Notes under the pieces: model-generated
What the model saw: only the letters and a program-made list of their open reading frames with translations
Databases searched by the model: none
Told to the model about the DNA's origin: nothing
Position numbers and translations under genes: made by a program
In this document: piece after piece, positions 25,201-32,888 of the stretch
Position numbering within the stretch: the first letter of the stretch is position 1
Layout: each line of letters opens with the position of its first letter
Origin: an archaeon
Lineage (GTDB): Archaea; Thermoproteota; Nitrososphaeria; Nitrososphaerales; Gagatemarchaeaceae
Reading direction: 5' to 3'
Length of the DNA: 64,000 bases
NCBI GenBank assembly: GCA_021823325.1
Contig: JAKAOG010000002.1
Span: forward strand, 188,194-252,193

Positions 25201-25364
25201 AAGTGTATGCGGTCCGAGAACTGGGAGCTCGTCTGGATGGTGGCGATGTTCGGGTTGACGAGCACCGAGTCGACCCCCTCTTCTTTGAGCGCCTTCAGGC
25301 ACTGGCTCCCCGAGTAGTCGAACTCCCCGGCCTCGCCGACCTTTATGGCGCCGCTCCCTATCAC
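22278..25364 (-). CDS. carB: Carbamoyl-phosphate synthase large subunit
   Basis: A 1028-residue protein, only slightly shorter than the usual 1050-1075. Two homologous ATP-grasp halves are present: the first begins IGSGAIKVGEAGEFDYSGSQ, the second GPYRIGSSVEFDWGTMNMA near residue 550, each followed by ATP-binding and oligomerisation segments and a C-terminal MGS-like allosteric domain. It makes carbamoyl phosphate from ammonia, bicarbonate and two ATP for pyrimidine and arginine synthesis. The first canonical start (GTG 25364) falls inside the first beta strand: upstream in frame the codons read RESVEKVL, the expected family N-terminus, but have no ATG, GTG or TTG. Eleven bases downstream of carA. 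Confidence 0.95.
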   Translation of the reverse strand: MIGSGAIKVGEAGEFDYSGSQCLKALKEEGVDSVLVNPNIATIQTSSQFSDRIHFVPVSVDSVTKVIEKERPDGILLGFGGQTALNCGIGLSESGVLEKYGVKVLGTPIRGIQLTEDRDLFKKTMIGCDVPVPKSFAVYNFEEAKKATDELGYPVIIRVAYTLGGKGGGVARDEAELAQIVERGLNSSIAHQVLVEEYLGGWKQIEYEIMRDRDENSVIICNMENMLGMRVHTGDNIVVAPSQTLTNSEYHTLRTASLRAARTCGIIGECNIQFALHPGSERYAAIEINARLSRSSALASKATGYPLAYIAAKLALGYHLTELKNKVSGITTALFEPSLDYLVVKMPRWDTIKFDGAVRTIGTSMKSIGEVMAIGRGFEEAIQKAARMANPQQDGVIKEGKPSAKPDAMRRIEHPTDTIAFDLAEALRAGLDEKDVASKSEVDPWFVSKFKNVVDFHGFLESQPPGSIPSRDVLTRAKKLGFSDRQLGDLLGVGEDRVREARVRLGVTPVTKVIDTLAAEWPSKTNYLYQTYDASVDEAPSTGRRKVMVLGAGPYRIGSSVEFDWGTMNMAWALRQNGFDEVVVVNCNPETVSTDFDMSDRLYFEELSVERLLAIYDKEKPEGMVLCVGGQTPNDVAEDLERRGVTILGTSSQSIETAEDRTKFSALLDRLGIPQPAWGSFRSPAEAATFCARVGYPVIVRPSHVLSGSAMRVVWDPSELETFIKRAAMVNPEYPVVVSEFIEGAREVEVDAVSDGKNTVIGAIIEHVQDAGVHSGDAIMSIPTVSITKAAKEKIRVYTRGIARELKAKGPLNIQFLVRGASVYVIECNLRASRSLPYVCKATGVNLIDVVAPVMNGGSLKRTNDVEEPKRFAVKAPQFSFLQIDGAAPKLGVEMRSTGEVACFGDTFAEALSQAFLATGHKIPKRGDVGILLLEHWQDGSGLDGLIKGFRDKGIDIMVLDEPSLKSKLDQVSSLISGGKVALVLSFNANSNVDSELFHKVRRKAVDLQVQVISTKEEAEALLLCAGP

Positions 25365-25375
25365 GAGGACCTTTT

Positions 25376-26539
25376 CTACGCTCTCACGCTTCGAATCTCC
25401 GCACCTCTCTCCCTCTTTCCTTTCATAGCGTCTACGAACCTGTCGAAGACGAAGACCGTGTCGTACGGGCCTGGGGTCGCCTCAGGGTGGAACTGGACCG
25501 CCATGCACGGCCGGCTCGCGTGCAGCACGCCTTCGATGGTCCCGTCGTCGGCGTTCATGAACCAGGGCTTGAGCTCGGTCCCCTTGACTGATTTCTCGTC
25601 GAGCGCGTAACCGTGGTTCTGGCTCGTCACGTACCCCCTCCCGGTCGTAAGGTCGATGCACGGCTTGTTCTGTCCCCGGTGTCCGTACTTCAGCTTGAAT
25701 GTCTCGGCCCCCTGCGACATCCCCACGACCTGCTCCCCCAGGCAGATGCCCAGGATCGGGACCTCGGCGTCGACGAGGGACCCGACGCACTTCGACGTGT
25801 CGACGAGGACCTTCGGGTCACCCGGCCCGTTGCACACCACCACCCCCGCAGGGTCGTGCTTCATGACGGCAGAGTAGCTCGAGTTGTACGGCAGCCTGAC
25901 CACCTGATATCCCCTGGCCAGCAGGTTTCTGACGATGCCGTATTTGGTCCCGCAGTCGAGGAGGACCACCTTCTCGTCAGACTCCCCGTGGATGACAGGC
26001 TTGGAGACGGAGACCCCTTTGACGAAGTTCTGCGAGGCATAGCTCTCCGCCCTTGAGAGGAGCTCGGCTATCGCCTCCTGCTCCCTGGCTTCGCCGCCTG
26101 AGGCGATTATCCCCATCATCACGCCAGCCTCCCTCAGCTTGGTGACCAGCGCCCTGGTGTCCACCCCTTCGATGCCCGGGACCCCCTCCGACTCCATCCA
26201 CTTCGACAGGGTCCTCTTCGAAGCCCAGTGGCTCGGCTGCCTGCACGCCTCCTGCACGACGACCCCTTTGACCTTGATGGAGTCAGACTCGAAGAAGCGC
26301 GGGAGCCCGAACTTGTCCTTCTCGGCGTAGGCAGGCACGCCGTAGTTCCCCAAGAGAGGGTACGTGAAAGCGAGGATCTGGCCTGCGTAAGACGGGTCGG
26401 TGAGCGACTCGAGATATCCGACCATACCGGTGTTGAATACGACCTCGCCTATCGAGTCGACCTCCGCGCCGAAAGAGCTTCCGTAGAAGATGGATCCGTC
26501 CTCAAGCAGGAGAAGCGAGTCCTTCGCCGGTTTAGACAC
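25376..26539 (-). CDS. carA: Carbamoyl-phosphate synthase small (glutaminase) subunit
   Basis: A 387-residue class I glutamine amidotransferase. The N-terminal domain starts LLLLEDGSIFYGSSFG; the C-terminal domain holds the catalytic triad: Cys266 in GICLGEQVVG and His/Glu in FHPEATPGP, with YVTSQNHGYAL between. Most homologues have His or Asn where this protein has Glu269 (GICLGEQ). It supplies ammonia from glutamine to CarB. GTG start at 26539; the TATA element at 26565-26574 is 33 bases upstream. The gene is divergent from pyrB, so pyrimidine synthesis is driven from this one intergenic region in both directions. Confidence 0.95.
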   Translation of the reverse strand: MSKPAKDSLLLLEDGSIFYGSSFGAEVDSIGEVVFNTGMVGYLESLTDPSYAGQILAFTYPLLGNYGVPAYAEKDKFGLPRFFESDSIKVKGVVVQEACRQPSHWASKRTLSKWMESEGVPGIEGVDTRALVTKLREAGVMMGIIASGGEAREQEAIAELLSRAESYASQNFVKGVSVSKPVIHGESDEKVVLLDCGTKYGIVRNLLARGYQVVRLPYNSSYSAVMKHDPAGVVVCNGPGDPKVLVDTSKCVGSLVDAEVPILGICLGEQVVGMSQGAETFKLKYGHRGQNKPCIDLTTGRGYVTSQNHGYALDEKSVKGTELKPWFMNADDGTIEGVLHASRPCMAVQFHPEATPGPYDTVFVFDRFVDAMKGKRERGAEIRSVRA

Positions 26540-26739
26540 TCTAAGAAAAATTCGCTCGCCCGTTCCGCATTTAAGCGTTTGGAAGTCAGCGCGTCGCTGG
26601 ACACTCCACCGCTCTACGTCGAACCCTTAAATCGCGTACGGAGTTCCTCGGAAGGCGGGCTCAAAATTCAGAGATTTTTCCTAGACGGATGCGCGGGGCA
26701 GAAAACGGTCAATAACCTTGGTCGAGGAGGGGAGCTCAG
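26540..26739. promoter_or_regulatory. Divergent carA/pyrB control region
   Basis: 200 bases between the carA and pyrB starts. Minus-strand GCTTAAATGC at 26565-26574 suits carA. For pyrB there is CCTTAAATC at 26625-26633, which would leave a leader of about 80 bases, and a weaker TCAATAACC at 26709-26717 in the leaderless position. A possible short hairpin (AAAAT at 26663-26667 with ATTTT at 26674-26678) lies in the leader. A strong Shine-Dalgarno, GAGGAGGGGAG at 26725-26735, precedes the pyrB TTG. The arrangement is compatible with regulation at the leader, but no known attenuator is recognised. Confidence 0.45.
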
Positions 26740-27678
26740 TTGAGCCCCGGCACAGATTTCCTGGGAAGGGACGTGGTGAGCGCGAGGGACTTCAAGCGCG
26801 ACCAGTTCGAGCAGATCCTCCAAGGGGTCGAGGACTTCGAGAAGCACCACGGCAGCCTGGAAGGGGCGCAGAGAGGAAAGCTTGCGGCGCTCCTGTTCTT
26901 CGAACCATCCACGAGGACGTACTCGAGCTTTCAGATCGCCGCAGAGAAGCTCGGGATGAGGGTCTCAGGCTTCGCCGGTCCGACAGGGTCTTCCATAACG
27001 AAGGGAGAGACGCTGCACGACACGCTCAGGATGTTCGAAGGGTACGGCGCGGACGTGTTCGTCATCAGGCACTCCAAGATGGGTGCTGCGAGGTTCGCGG
27101 CCGAGATCTCTGACACGCCGGTGATAAGCGCGGGGGACGGGAGCCGCGAGCACCCGACGCAGGCGATGGTCGACCTCTATGCGATCAAGAAGGCGTTCGG
27201 GCACATAGACGGGCTGAAGGTCGGGATGCTAGGAGACCTGCGATACGGACGGACGTCGTCGTCGCTCGCGTACGCGCTGTCGAACTTCGACGTAGACATC
27301 ACGTTCATCGCCCCCGAAGCGCTCCAGATGCGGCCGGAAGTCATCCAGCTTCTCAAGCAAAGAGGGTCCACCCCCAAGAAAGAGAGCGCCCTGAAGAGCG
27401 TCGCGAAGGACCTCGACGTGCTGTACGTCACCAGGATCCAGAAGGAAAGGATACCGGACCCGACCGAGTATGAGAGGGTGAAGGGGATGTACGAGGTCAA
27501 CCTCGAGGCGCTCAGAGACGCGAAGCCGTCCCTGAAGGTGCTGCACCCTCTTCCGAGGGTGGACGAGCTCTCAACCGACATCGATGAGACCAACTACGCG
27601 CAGTACTTTGTCCAGGCGGCGGGCGGCCTCCCGCTCAGGATGGTGCTGCTGAACCTGATACTGGGCGGGGTGAGCTGA
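26740..27678 (+). CDS. pyrB: Aspartate carbamoyltransferase catalytic subunit
   Basis: A 312-residue catalytic chain of ATCase, standard length. Carbamoyl-phosphate binding is by FFEPSTRTYSSFQIA (about residues 47-61), where Tyr stands in the position of the Arg in STRTR, and by HPLPRVDEL at about residue 267. HPTQAM (about residue 133) is also conserved. It condenses carbamoyl phosphate with aspartate. Start is TTG 26740, supported by a strong GGAGGGG ribosome site. It overlaps pyrI by one base, as expected for a catalytic-regulatory pair. Confidence 0.95.
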   Translation: MSPGTDFLGRDVVSARDFKRDQFEQILQGVEDFEKHHGSLEGAQRGKLAALLFFEPSTRTYSSFQIAAEKLGMRVSGFAGPTGSSITKGETLHDTLRMFEGYGADVFVIRHSKMGAARFAAEISDTPVISAGDGSREHPTQAMVDLYAIKKAFGHIDGLKVGMLGDLRYGRTSSSLAYALSNFDVDITFIAPEALQMRPEVIQLLKQRGSTPKKESALKSVAKDLDVLYVTRIQKERIPDPTEYERVKGMYEVNLEALRDAKPSLKVLHPLPRVDELSTDIDETNYAQYFVQAAGGLPLRMVLLNLILGGVS

Positions 27679-28166
27679 TGCCGGAAGGAGAGGCTGACCG
27701 CATGCTGGTGAGCAGGATCGAAGAGGGGACGGTCGTCGACCACATCCCTGACTGGAGGGCGAACACGGTCTCGAGGGTGCTCAGGCTTGACAAGCTCGCG
27801 AGGATGCAAGCAGACGTGTCCGTGGTGATACTTCAGAACGTCGCGAGCAGGCACCTTGGGAGGAAGGACATCATCAAGATCGACAGGTGGCACGTGGATG
27901 AGAAGGACGCGGACATCCTCTGCCTCGTCTTCCCCACCATCACGGTGAACTACATCGACGAGGGGAAGGTGTCCAAGTACGAGCCGCAGGTCCCCGACAC
28001 CATCGAAGGCAGGATAAGGTGCCCTGAGCTGAACTGCATATCCAACACCGAAAGGGAACCGGTGACCCCGAGGTTCAGCACCCTGAAGAAAGAAAGCCTG
28101 CTGCAGTGCCGCTACTGTGACGCCCTGCTGGCGTTTGCGAGCGTCCCGGAATACGTGAGGACCTAA
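27678..28166 (+). CDS. pyrI: Aspartate carbamoyltransferase regulatory subunit
   Basis: A 162-residue regulatory chain. The allosteric domain opens RIEEGTVVDHIPDWRANTVS, the conserved nucleotide-binding start, and the C-terminal zinc domain has four Cys in the pattern CPELNC...CRYC (about residues 114-143). PyrI bridges catalytic trimers and binds CTP/ATP for feedback control. It overlaps pyrB by one base (TGATG) and is followed six bases later by pyrC. An extra eight or so residues precede the usual N-terminus. Confidence 0.95.
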   Translation: MPEGEADRMLVSRIEEGTVVDHIPDWRANTVSRVLRLDKLARMQADVSVVILQNVASRHLGRKDIIKIDRWHVDEKDADILCLVFPTITVNYIDEGKVSKYEPQVPDTIEGRIRCPELNCISNTEREPVTPRFSTLKKESLLQCRYCDALLAFASVPEYVRT

Positions 28167-28172
28167 GCCAGG

Positions 28173-29420
28173 ATGGAGCACGACCTCGTCCTCGAAGGGA
28201 GGGTCGTGACCCCCGGGGGCGTCATCGATTCCGAGGTCGGCGTGACCGACGGGCTCATCAGGGAAGTGGGGCGGGGGCTGAACGGCTCGAAGAAGGTCTC
28301 CGCGCGTGGGTGCCTCATATTCCCCGGGTTCGTAGACATCCACGTCCACCTCAGGGAACCAGGTTGGGAGAGAAAGGAGGATTTCCGGACCGGCTCCGCC
28401 GCGGCGGTCCACGGGGGCGTGACCACGGTGGCGGACATGCCCAACAACCCCAGCCCGACCGACAACCCCGAGGCGCTGGCTCGCAAAGCCGAGCTTTCCA
28501 GAAAGGCGCTGATAGACGTCAAGTTCCACGGAGGCATATCACGGAGCAGGCCGGAGGCGCTTGCCAAGATCGCAGACGGCGTAGTGGGGTACAAGCTCTA
28601 CATGTCAGAGACCACCGGGGCGGCAGCTTTCGCGGGGGGAGACATGGAGCGGGTGCTCAAGCTGGTGGCGTCCACGGGGAAGCCTCTGAGCGTCCATTGC
28701 GAGGACCAGGCGGTCCTCGACAGAGTGAAAGGGGCTGAGACGCATTCGGAGGCGCGACCTCCCGAAGCCGAGGTCGCGGCGGTACGGAAGGTGCTCGGTT
28801 CGAGGGGCGGCGAAATCCCGGTCATCAACATCTGCCACGCCTCGACATCAGAGACGCTGAGGCTGGTCAGCGAAGCGAGAGGGAACGGCATGAAGGTCAG
28901 GTGTGAAGCGACGCTCCATCACCTCTTTTTCAGCGGCAGGTCCGTCTCCGGGAACAGGCTTCTCACGACCAACCCGCCGATCAGAGGAGACAGTGACAGG
29001 GAAGCGATGCTCAGCGGTCTGAAGGAAGGAAAGGTCGATTTCCTGGTGACAGACCATGCGCCCCACTTGGAGGAGGAGAAATCGGAGCTGGGGGTCGCAG
29101 GGGTGCCGGGGCTGGACGACTTCTCCCACGTGGTCTCCTGGCTTGTCAGGGGCCAGGGGGTCGATCCGGTGAGGATCGCCTCCGCGGCTTCGTCCAGTCC
29201 GGCCGCGCACCTCGGGCTTGTGGATAGGGGGGTCATCCGCCCTGGGATGAGGGCAGACATCACGGTGGTAGACATGCACTCCCCTCAGGTCGTGAAGAAC
29301 GAGGACGTGAAGAGCAGGTGCGGTTGGTCCCCTTACGAAGGGCGCGAGTTCCCGGGGAGGGCAAGATGGGTGATGAGCAGAGGCGAGCTTCTCATGGAAG
29401 ACTTCGAACAGGTCGCCTAG
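28173..29420 (+). CDS. pyrC: Dihydroorotase
   Basis: A 415-residue amidohydrolase of the class I dihydroorotase type. Metal ligands: HxH in VDIHVHLREPG (about residues 55-65), the Lys to be carbamylated in YKLYMSETTG, His in SVHCEDQ, His in NICHAST and Asp in VTDHAPHLEEEK. GVAGVPGLDD near residue 309 is a substrate loop seen in true dihydroorotases. It cyclises carbamoyl aspartate to dihydroorotate, the third step of the pathway, after pyrBI in this operon. Confidence 0.93.
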   Translation: MEHDLVLEGRVVTPGGVIDSEVGVTDGLIREVGRGLNGSKKVSARGCLIFPGFVDIHVHLREPGWERKEDFRTGSAAAVHGGVTTVADMPNNPSPTDNPEALARKAELSRKALIDVKFHGGISRSRPEALAKIADGVVGYKLYMSETTGAAAFAGGDMERVLKLVASTGKPLSVHCEDQAVLDRVKGAETHSEARPPEAEVAAVRKVLGSRGGEIPVINICHASTSETLRLVSEARGNGMKVRCEATLHHLFFSGRSVSGNRLLTTNPPIRGDSDREAMLSGLKEGKVDFLVTDHAPHLEEEKSELGVAGVPGLDDFSHVVSWLVRGQGVDPVRIASAASSSPAAHLGLVDRGVIRPGMRADITVVDMHSPQVVKNEDVKSRCGWSPYEGREFPGRARWVMSRGELLMEDFEQVA

Positions 29421-29424
29421 GGCA

Positions 29425-29784
29425 TCAAGAAGGAGCGGTCCCCGTGGGGGACTGACCTGGCGCAGCGTCGGCGCGCTTGATGCCGGAGCGCCCTCTTATC
29501 GCCGTTACAATGATGAGGCCTACGATCGCTATGAAGATGGCTGCGACGGCGTCCTCGATCGGTATGAAGTACGAAAGCGACAGGCCGGTGATGATTATCC
29601 CCCACCCCACGTAATATGACCTGTCGCTGGAATCCATGAACGCGAACGCGGCGGCGACGGTCCACAGACCCGAAAGGAGCAGGGCCATCGAAAACGCTCC
29701 TTGGACGCTGACCGCGCCGAGGAGTGCCGCCGCGGCCGAGACGAGAACCGCGACCAGAATGCCTGTCCCCCATGTCGATTTCAT
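29425..29784 (-). CDS. Small four-helix membrane protein
   Basis: A 119-residue integral membrane protein with four hydrophobic segments (about residues 7-27, 30-50, 58-75 and 79-95) and a hydrophilic tail rich in Ala, Pro, Ser and Thr. No family recognised. ATG at 29784 is 28 bases downstream of a minus-strand TATA element, CTTAATATCC at 29807-29816. It converges on pyrC with a four-base gap. Role unknown. Confidence 0.65.
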   Translation of the reverse strand: MKSTWGTGILVAVLVSAAAALLGAVSVQGAFSMALLLSGLWTVAAAFAFMDSSDRSYYVGWGIIITGLSLSYFIPIEDAVAAIFIAIVGLIIVTAIRGRSGIKRADAAPGQSPTGTAPS

Positions 29785-29806
29785 GGGTCTGTTCGCGACC
29801 TTGCCC

Positions 29807-29816
29807 GGATATTAAG
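29807..29816 (-). promoter_or_regulatory. TATA element of the four-helix protein
   Basis: Minus-strand CTTAATATCC, centred 28 bases before the ATG at 29784, just past the amidase stop. Confidence 0.5.
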
Positions 29817-29823
29817 TCGCCTG

Positions 29824-31230
29824 CTACGCAGCAGGAGGGGTCGCGACGGGCCCCAGCCACCCTTCGCAGGCCGCGGCGAGTCGGGACAGCGTGCTTTCAT
29901 CGAAGAGCTTGCCTACAAACTGCACCCCGACAGGCATCCCTCGGACAAAGCCTGACGGGAACGAGAGCGCGGGGAACCCGAAGTAGTTGAAGGGGAGCGT
30001 GAGCCTGTTCAGCGCGGAGTAGACCGACTGGTCTTTGCCGTTCACCTTCACCGTGGCATCCCCCACTCGCGGCGCCGGTACGCAGGTGGTCGGGAGGGCG
30101 AGCACATCGACGCCCTTCATTGAGGAGGACGCTCTCTCTATGAAAGACGGGCGGGCGTTGATGGCGCTGACATAGTCGACCGCGAGCACGTCCCTTCCGA
30201 GCTCCAGCAGGTTCCTCACGTCTTCTCCGTACAGCTCAGGGGAGCTTCCTAGCCATCTTAGGTGGAAGGCTGTCGCCTCGGCCCTCCTGATCGGGAGCCA
30301 CCTCTCGTACACCTCGCCGAGCCCGTCCACCTCGACCTCCGTCACCGTGCAGCCGGCCCGTCGCAGCCGAGCCATGGAGCCCTCGAAGTTCTCTTCGACT
30401 GACGGGTCGACGAGGTCCTGGAACCTGTTCTTCACCGCACCGACCCTCGCAGACGTCATCGGAGCGCCCGACTGTACCCAGGGAGCCTCGGACGTCACGG
30501 TCGTCATGTCCTCGGGGTCATGCCCCGCAGTCGCCTGAAGGGCGGCCCTGGCGTCGCTCGCGCTGCGCGACAGGAACCCTACCGTATCCAGGGAGGTAGA
30601 AAGCGGGATCACCCCGAGCCTGCTCACAAGGCCGTAGGTAGGCTTCAGTCCGAGGACTCCGCAGAGCGCCGCGGGTATGCGGACCGAACCTGCGGTGTCC
30701 GTTCCGAGCGCCAGCGGGACGATGCCTGCCGCGACCGCCACCGCCGATCCCCCGCTGGAGCCGCCCGCCACCCTGGACTGGTCCCATGGGTTCCTGACAG
30801 CCCCGTAGTGAGGGTTGTCGCTCGTAGTGCCTGCAGCGAACTCGTGGAGGTTTGTGGTCCCGATGATCACGGCGCCCGCTGCCTTCAGCCTGGCGACGGC
30901 GGGAGCGTCGTACGGGGCGATGTTGTCGGCGAGTATCTTCGACCCGGCGGTGCATCTCACCCCCTGCACGTAGAAGATGTCTTTGACCGCGACGGGGACC
31001 CCGTCGAGGGACCCGATGGGCCGGCCAGCCCTGTAGCGCCTTTCCGACTCTTCCGCCGCCCTCACTGCCGAGTCGGCAAGGACCGTGATGAACGCGTTCA
31101 GCCTGGGGTTCAGCGCTTCGACGAGCCTCAGCTTCTCCTTGACTACGGCAGCAGGAGAAGCCGCGCCATCGAGGTATGAACGAACGAGGGACTCAGCCGT
31201 CGAGTAGCGATCCGGTAATGGGCCTGACAA
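29824..31230 (-). CDS. Amidase, amidase-signature family (GatA-like)
   Basis: From TTG at 31230 the product is 468 residues. The reading frame is open to 31347, but that part is Arg-rich and overlaps the hotdog gene. The Ser-cisSer-Lys triad is complete: Lys in VAVKDIFYVQG, cis-Ser in AGGSSGGSAVAVAAG and nucleophile Ser in GTDTAGSVRIPAA. Such enzymes include the GatA subunit of the glutamyl-tRNA amidotransferase and stand-alone amidases; gatB/gatC are not adjacent and the C-terminus is typical of a stand-alone enzyme, so I call it an amidase. It starts 11 bases after the hotdog gene, in the same operon. Confidence 0.85.
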   Translation of the reverse strand: MSGPLPDRYSTAESLVRSYLDGAASPAAVVKEKLRLVEALNPRLNAFITVLADSAVRAAEESERRYRAGRPIGSLDGVPVAVKDIFYVQGVRCTAGSKILADNIAPYDAPAVARLKAAGAVIIGTTNLHEFAAGTTSDNPHYGAVRNPWDQSRVAGGSSGGSAVAVAAGIVPLALGTDTAGSVRIPAALCGVLGLKPTYGLVSRLGVIPLSTSLDTVGFLSRSASDARAALQATAGHDPEDMTTVTSEAPWVQSGAPMTSARVGAVKNRFQDLVDPSVEENFEGSMARLRRAGCTVTEVEVDGLGEVYERWLPIRRAEATAFHLRWLGSSPELYGEDVRNLLELGRDVLAVDYVSAINARPSFIERASSSMKGVDVLALPTTCVPAPRVGDATVKVNGKDQSVYSALNRLTLPFNYFGFPALSFPSGFVRGMPVGVQFVGKLFDESTLSRLAAACEGWLGPVATPPAA

Positions 31231-31241
31231 TCTGTTCCCTC

Positions 31242-31706
31242 TTACTGCCAGCGGTAGAAGGCAGGGTGGCCCTGCTTCACCGCGACGAAGAGCCCCGTCA
31301 TGGTCGCGGTCACCGTCCCTCCCACCCTGAGCTCCCCTGAGACCCAAGCCTTGTCACCTTCGAGCTTCGTAGCCCGCGCGGTCAACTGCCAATTGGTCCC
31401 GATCGGGGACGGCTTCAGGAATCTGACCGTGTACTCCGCCGTGACCGTCCCTGGAGGGGACGGGAGCCCCTTCGCCTTCATGATGGCGTACGTCGCCGCC
31501 CAGTTTCCATGGCAGTCCAGAAGGACCGAGATGACGCCCCCGCTCCCGAAGCTCCCGAATGCGACGTGCTCCTTTCTCGGGGTCCATTCGGCCACCACGG
31601 AGTCGCCGGAGGGAACGCTCTTGAGCCGGAGCCCCGCCTCGTTCTTCGGTCCGCACCCGAAACAGACGCTGTTCGGTGCGTACCTGTCTTGGAGGCTTTC
31701 AGGCAA
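31242..31706 (-). CDS. Hotdog-fold acyl-CoA thioesterase (PaaI-like)
   Basis: About 154 residues from TTG 31706, with a GGAGGGG upstream; the frame is open to 31889 but the extension is Arg-rich. The family signature CFGCGPKNEAGLRL (about residues 16-29) and the hotdog core GGVISVLLDCHGNWAA (about 62-77) followed by VTAEYTVRFLKPSP are those of PaaI-type thioesterases. It would hydrolyse an acyl-CoA thioester, with no substrate evident. It precedes the amidase by 11 bases. A TATA-like TTTTATC at 31767-31773 would give a leader of about 40 bases. Confidence 0.8.
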   Translation of the reverse strand: MPESLQDRYAPNSVCFGCGPKNEAGLRLKSVPSGDSVVAEWTPRKEHVAFGSFGSGGVISVLLDCHGNWAATYAIMKAKGLPSPPGTVTAEYTVRFLKPSPIGTNWQLTARATKLEGDKAWVSGELRVGGTVTATMTGLFVAVKQGHPAFYRWQ

Positions 31707-31959
31707 AGACGGAGTCAGCCCCTCCGCGCCGGTGTCGATGACAACATCCCCGCGGGGCCGGTTTCTGATAAAAGAGTTTACGGCAGCTTCACTTGTCCGC
31801 AGCCCTGACGTTATGGTCCGACGTCGCCGGAGCGGAGTAAGACGGCGATTCGGGGCCGGCGCCGCAGAAGAGCGAAAGGGCCCACGCATGGCTTCTCAAC
31901 GTTGGGAATCGTGACCCCCGTTTATTATCGCAGCACGGATATTCATCTGCCTGAGAAAA

Positions 31960-32802
31960 ATGTCACAGCGCCACGCGGGTCCGCTAGCACGGGACTTCAT
32001 GGCCAAGGGGGTCCTCACGGCCCGCCAGGGGTGGACCGTCCAGCGGGCCATTGACGTCATGGCCGAGCACGACATCGGGAGCGTCGTGGTCACCGACGCG
32101 ATGGGTCCCTGCGGGGTCTTCACGGAAAGAGACCTTCTGAGCCGGGTCTTGGCCAAGGGGAAGGAGCCCGATGCGACGGTCATCTCCGAGGTCGCCTCGC
32201 AGAGCTTCCCCGTGATCGAGTCATCGGCCACGTTGGAGGCGGTCGCTACGGCCATGATTGCGAAGAAGAGCAGGCTCATGGTATTCGAAGGGGCTGACCT
32301 CGTGGGCATGGTGACGCCTACCGACATGGTGAAGGCGCTGAATAGAGTCGGCGAGGACTTCTCCATACTGAAGGTGATCTCTACGCGGATCGTCACCGTG
32401 ACCCCGGAGACCCCTGTCAGGACAGCGGTGAGGTTGATGGACGAAAGGAAGGTCGGGAGCGTCCTGACCACGGAGGATGGGAAGTGGAACGGCATATTCA
32501 CCGAGCGGGACCTGGTCAAGCGGATCCTTGCAAAGAGGAGAAGCATGGGCACCGAAGTAGCGGAAGTCGCTTCGACCCCATTGGTCACGGCCGAGCCTGG
32601 GATATTCGGGAGGGAGGCTGCCGTGACGATGGCGACTCATGGGTTCAAGCGGCTTCCGCTACGCCTGGGGGACGAAGGCGTCGGCATAGTCACCGCGAGG
32701 GACATCGTGCAAGCTTACGCGGAAGCCTGCGCCCCGCAGACCAGCTTCGGTTCGTCCAGACCCCCGGCGTTCCCGCGCGCGGGCGGACACCCGGCAAACT
32801 AG
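31960..32802 (+). CDS. Four-CBS-domain protein
   Basis: A 280-residue protein with four CBS repeats and no other domain. Repeat ends are visible as GPCGVFTERDLLSRV, GADLVGMVTPTDMVKAL, KWNGIFTERDLVKRI and EGVGIVTARDIVQAY (about residues 48, 107, 172 and 238). The last 25 residues form an Arg/Pro/Gly-rich tail. It probably binds adenine nucleotides and signals energy state. TATA GTTTATTATC at 31920-31929 lies about 35 bases upstream. It stands alone between the thioesterase and heme genes. Confidence 0.88.
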   Translation: MSQRHAGPLARDFMAKGVLTARQGWTVQRAIDVMAEHDIGSVVVTDAMGPCGVFTERDLLSRVLAKGKEPDATVISEVASQSFPVIESSATLEAVATAMIAKKSRLMVFEGADLVGMVTPTDMVKALNRVGEDFSILKVISTRIVTVTPETPVRTAVRLMDERKVGSVLTTEDGKWNGIFTERDLVKRILAKRRSMGTEVAEVASTPLVTAEPGIFGREAAVTMATHGFKRLPLRLGDEGVGIVTARDIVQAYAEACAPQTSFGSSRPPAFPRAGGHPAN

Positions 32803-32855
32803 GGGCCCGGACTCGGGGGTGGAGAACCTGCCGACTTCAGAGCGCATTAACAAAC

Positions 32856-32866
32856 GTTAAATAAAA
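32856..32866 (+). promoter_or_regulatory. TATA element of the heme operon
   Basis: GTTAAATAAAA, centred 28 bases before the TTG of hemA at 32889. It is the only clear promoter before the eight-gene cluster, which therefore is probably one transcript. Confidence 0.6.
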
Positions 32867-32888
32867 ATCGCAAACACGCCTGCCAACT

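Noticed and set aside
24145..25302. 385-residue minus-strand frame inside carB
   Set aside because: Same strand but another frame of carB; extremely Arg-rich and without motifs.
26663..26678. Rho-independent-like terminator in the pyrB leader
   Set aside because: The stem is only five A-T pairs and archaea do not terminate at such hairpins; listed only as a possible leader structure.
29824..31230. GatA subunit of Glu-tRNA(Gln) amidotransferase
   Set aside because: gatB and gatC are not adjacent and flanking genes are unrelated; a stand-alone amidase is the safer call, though GatA is not excluded.
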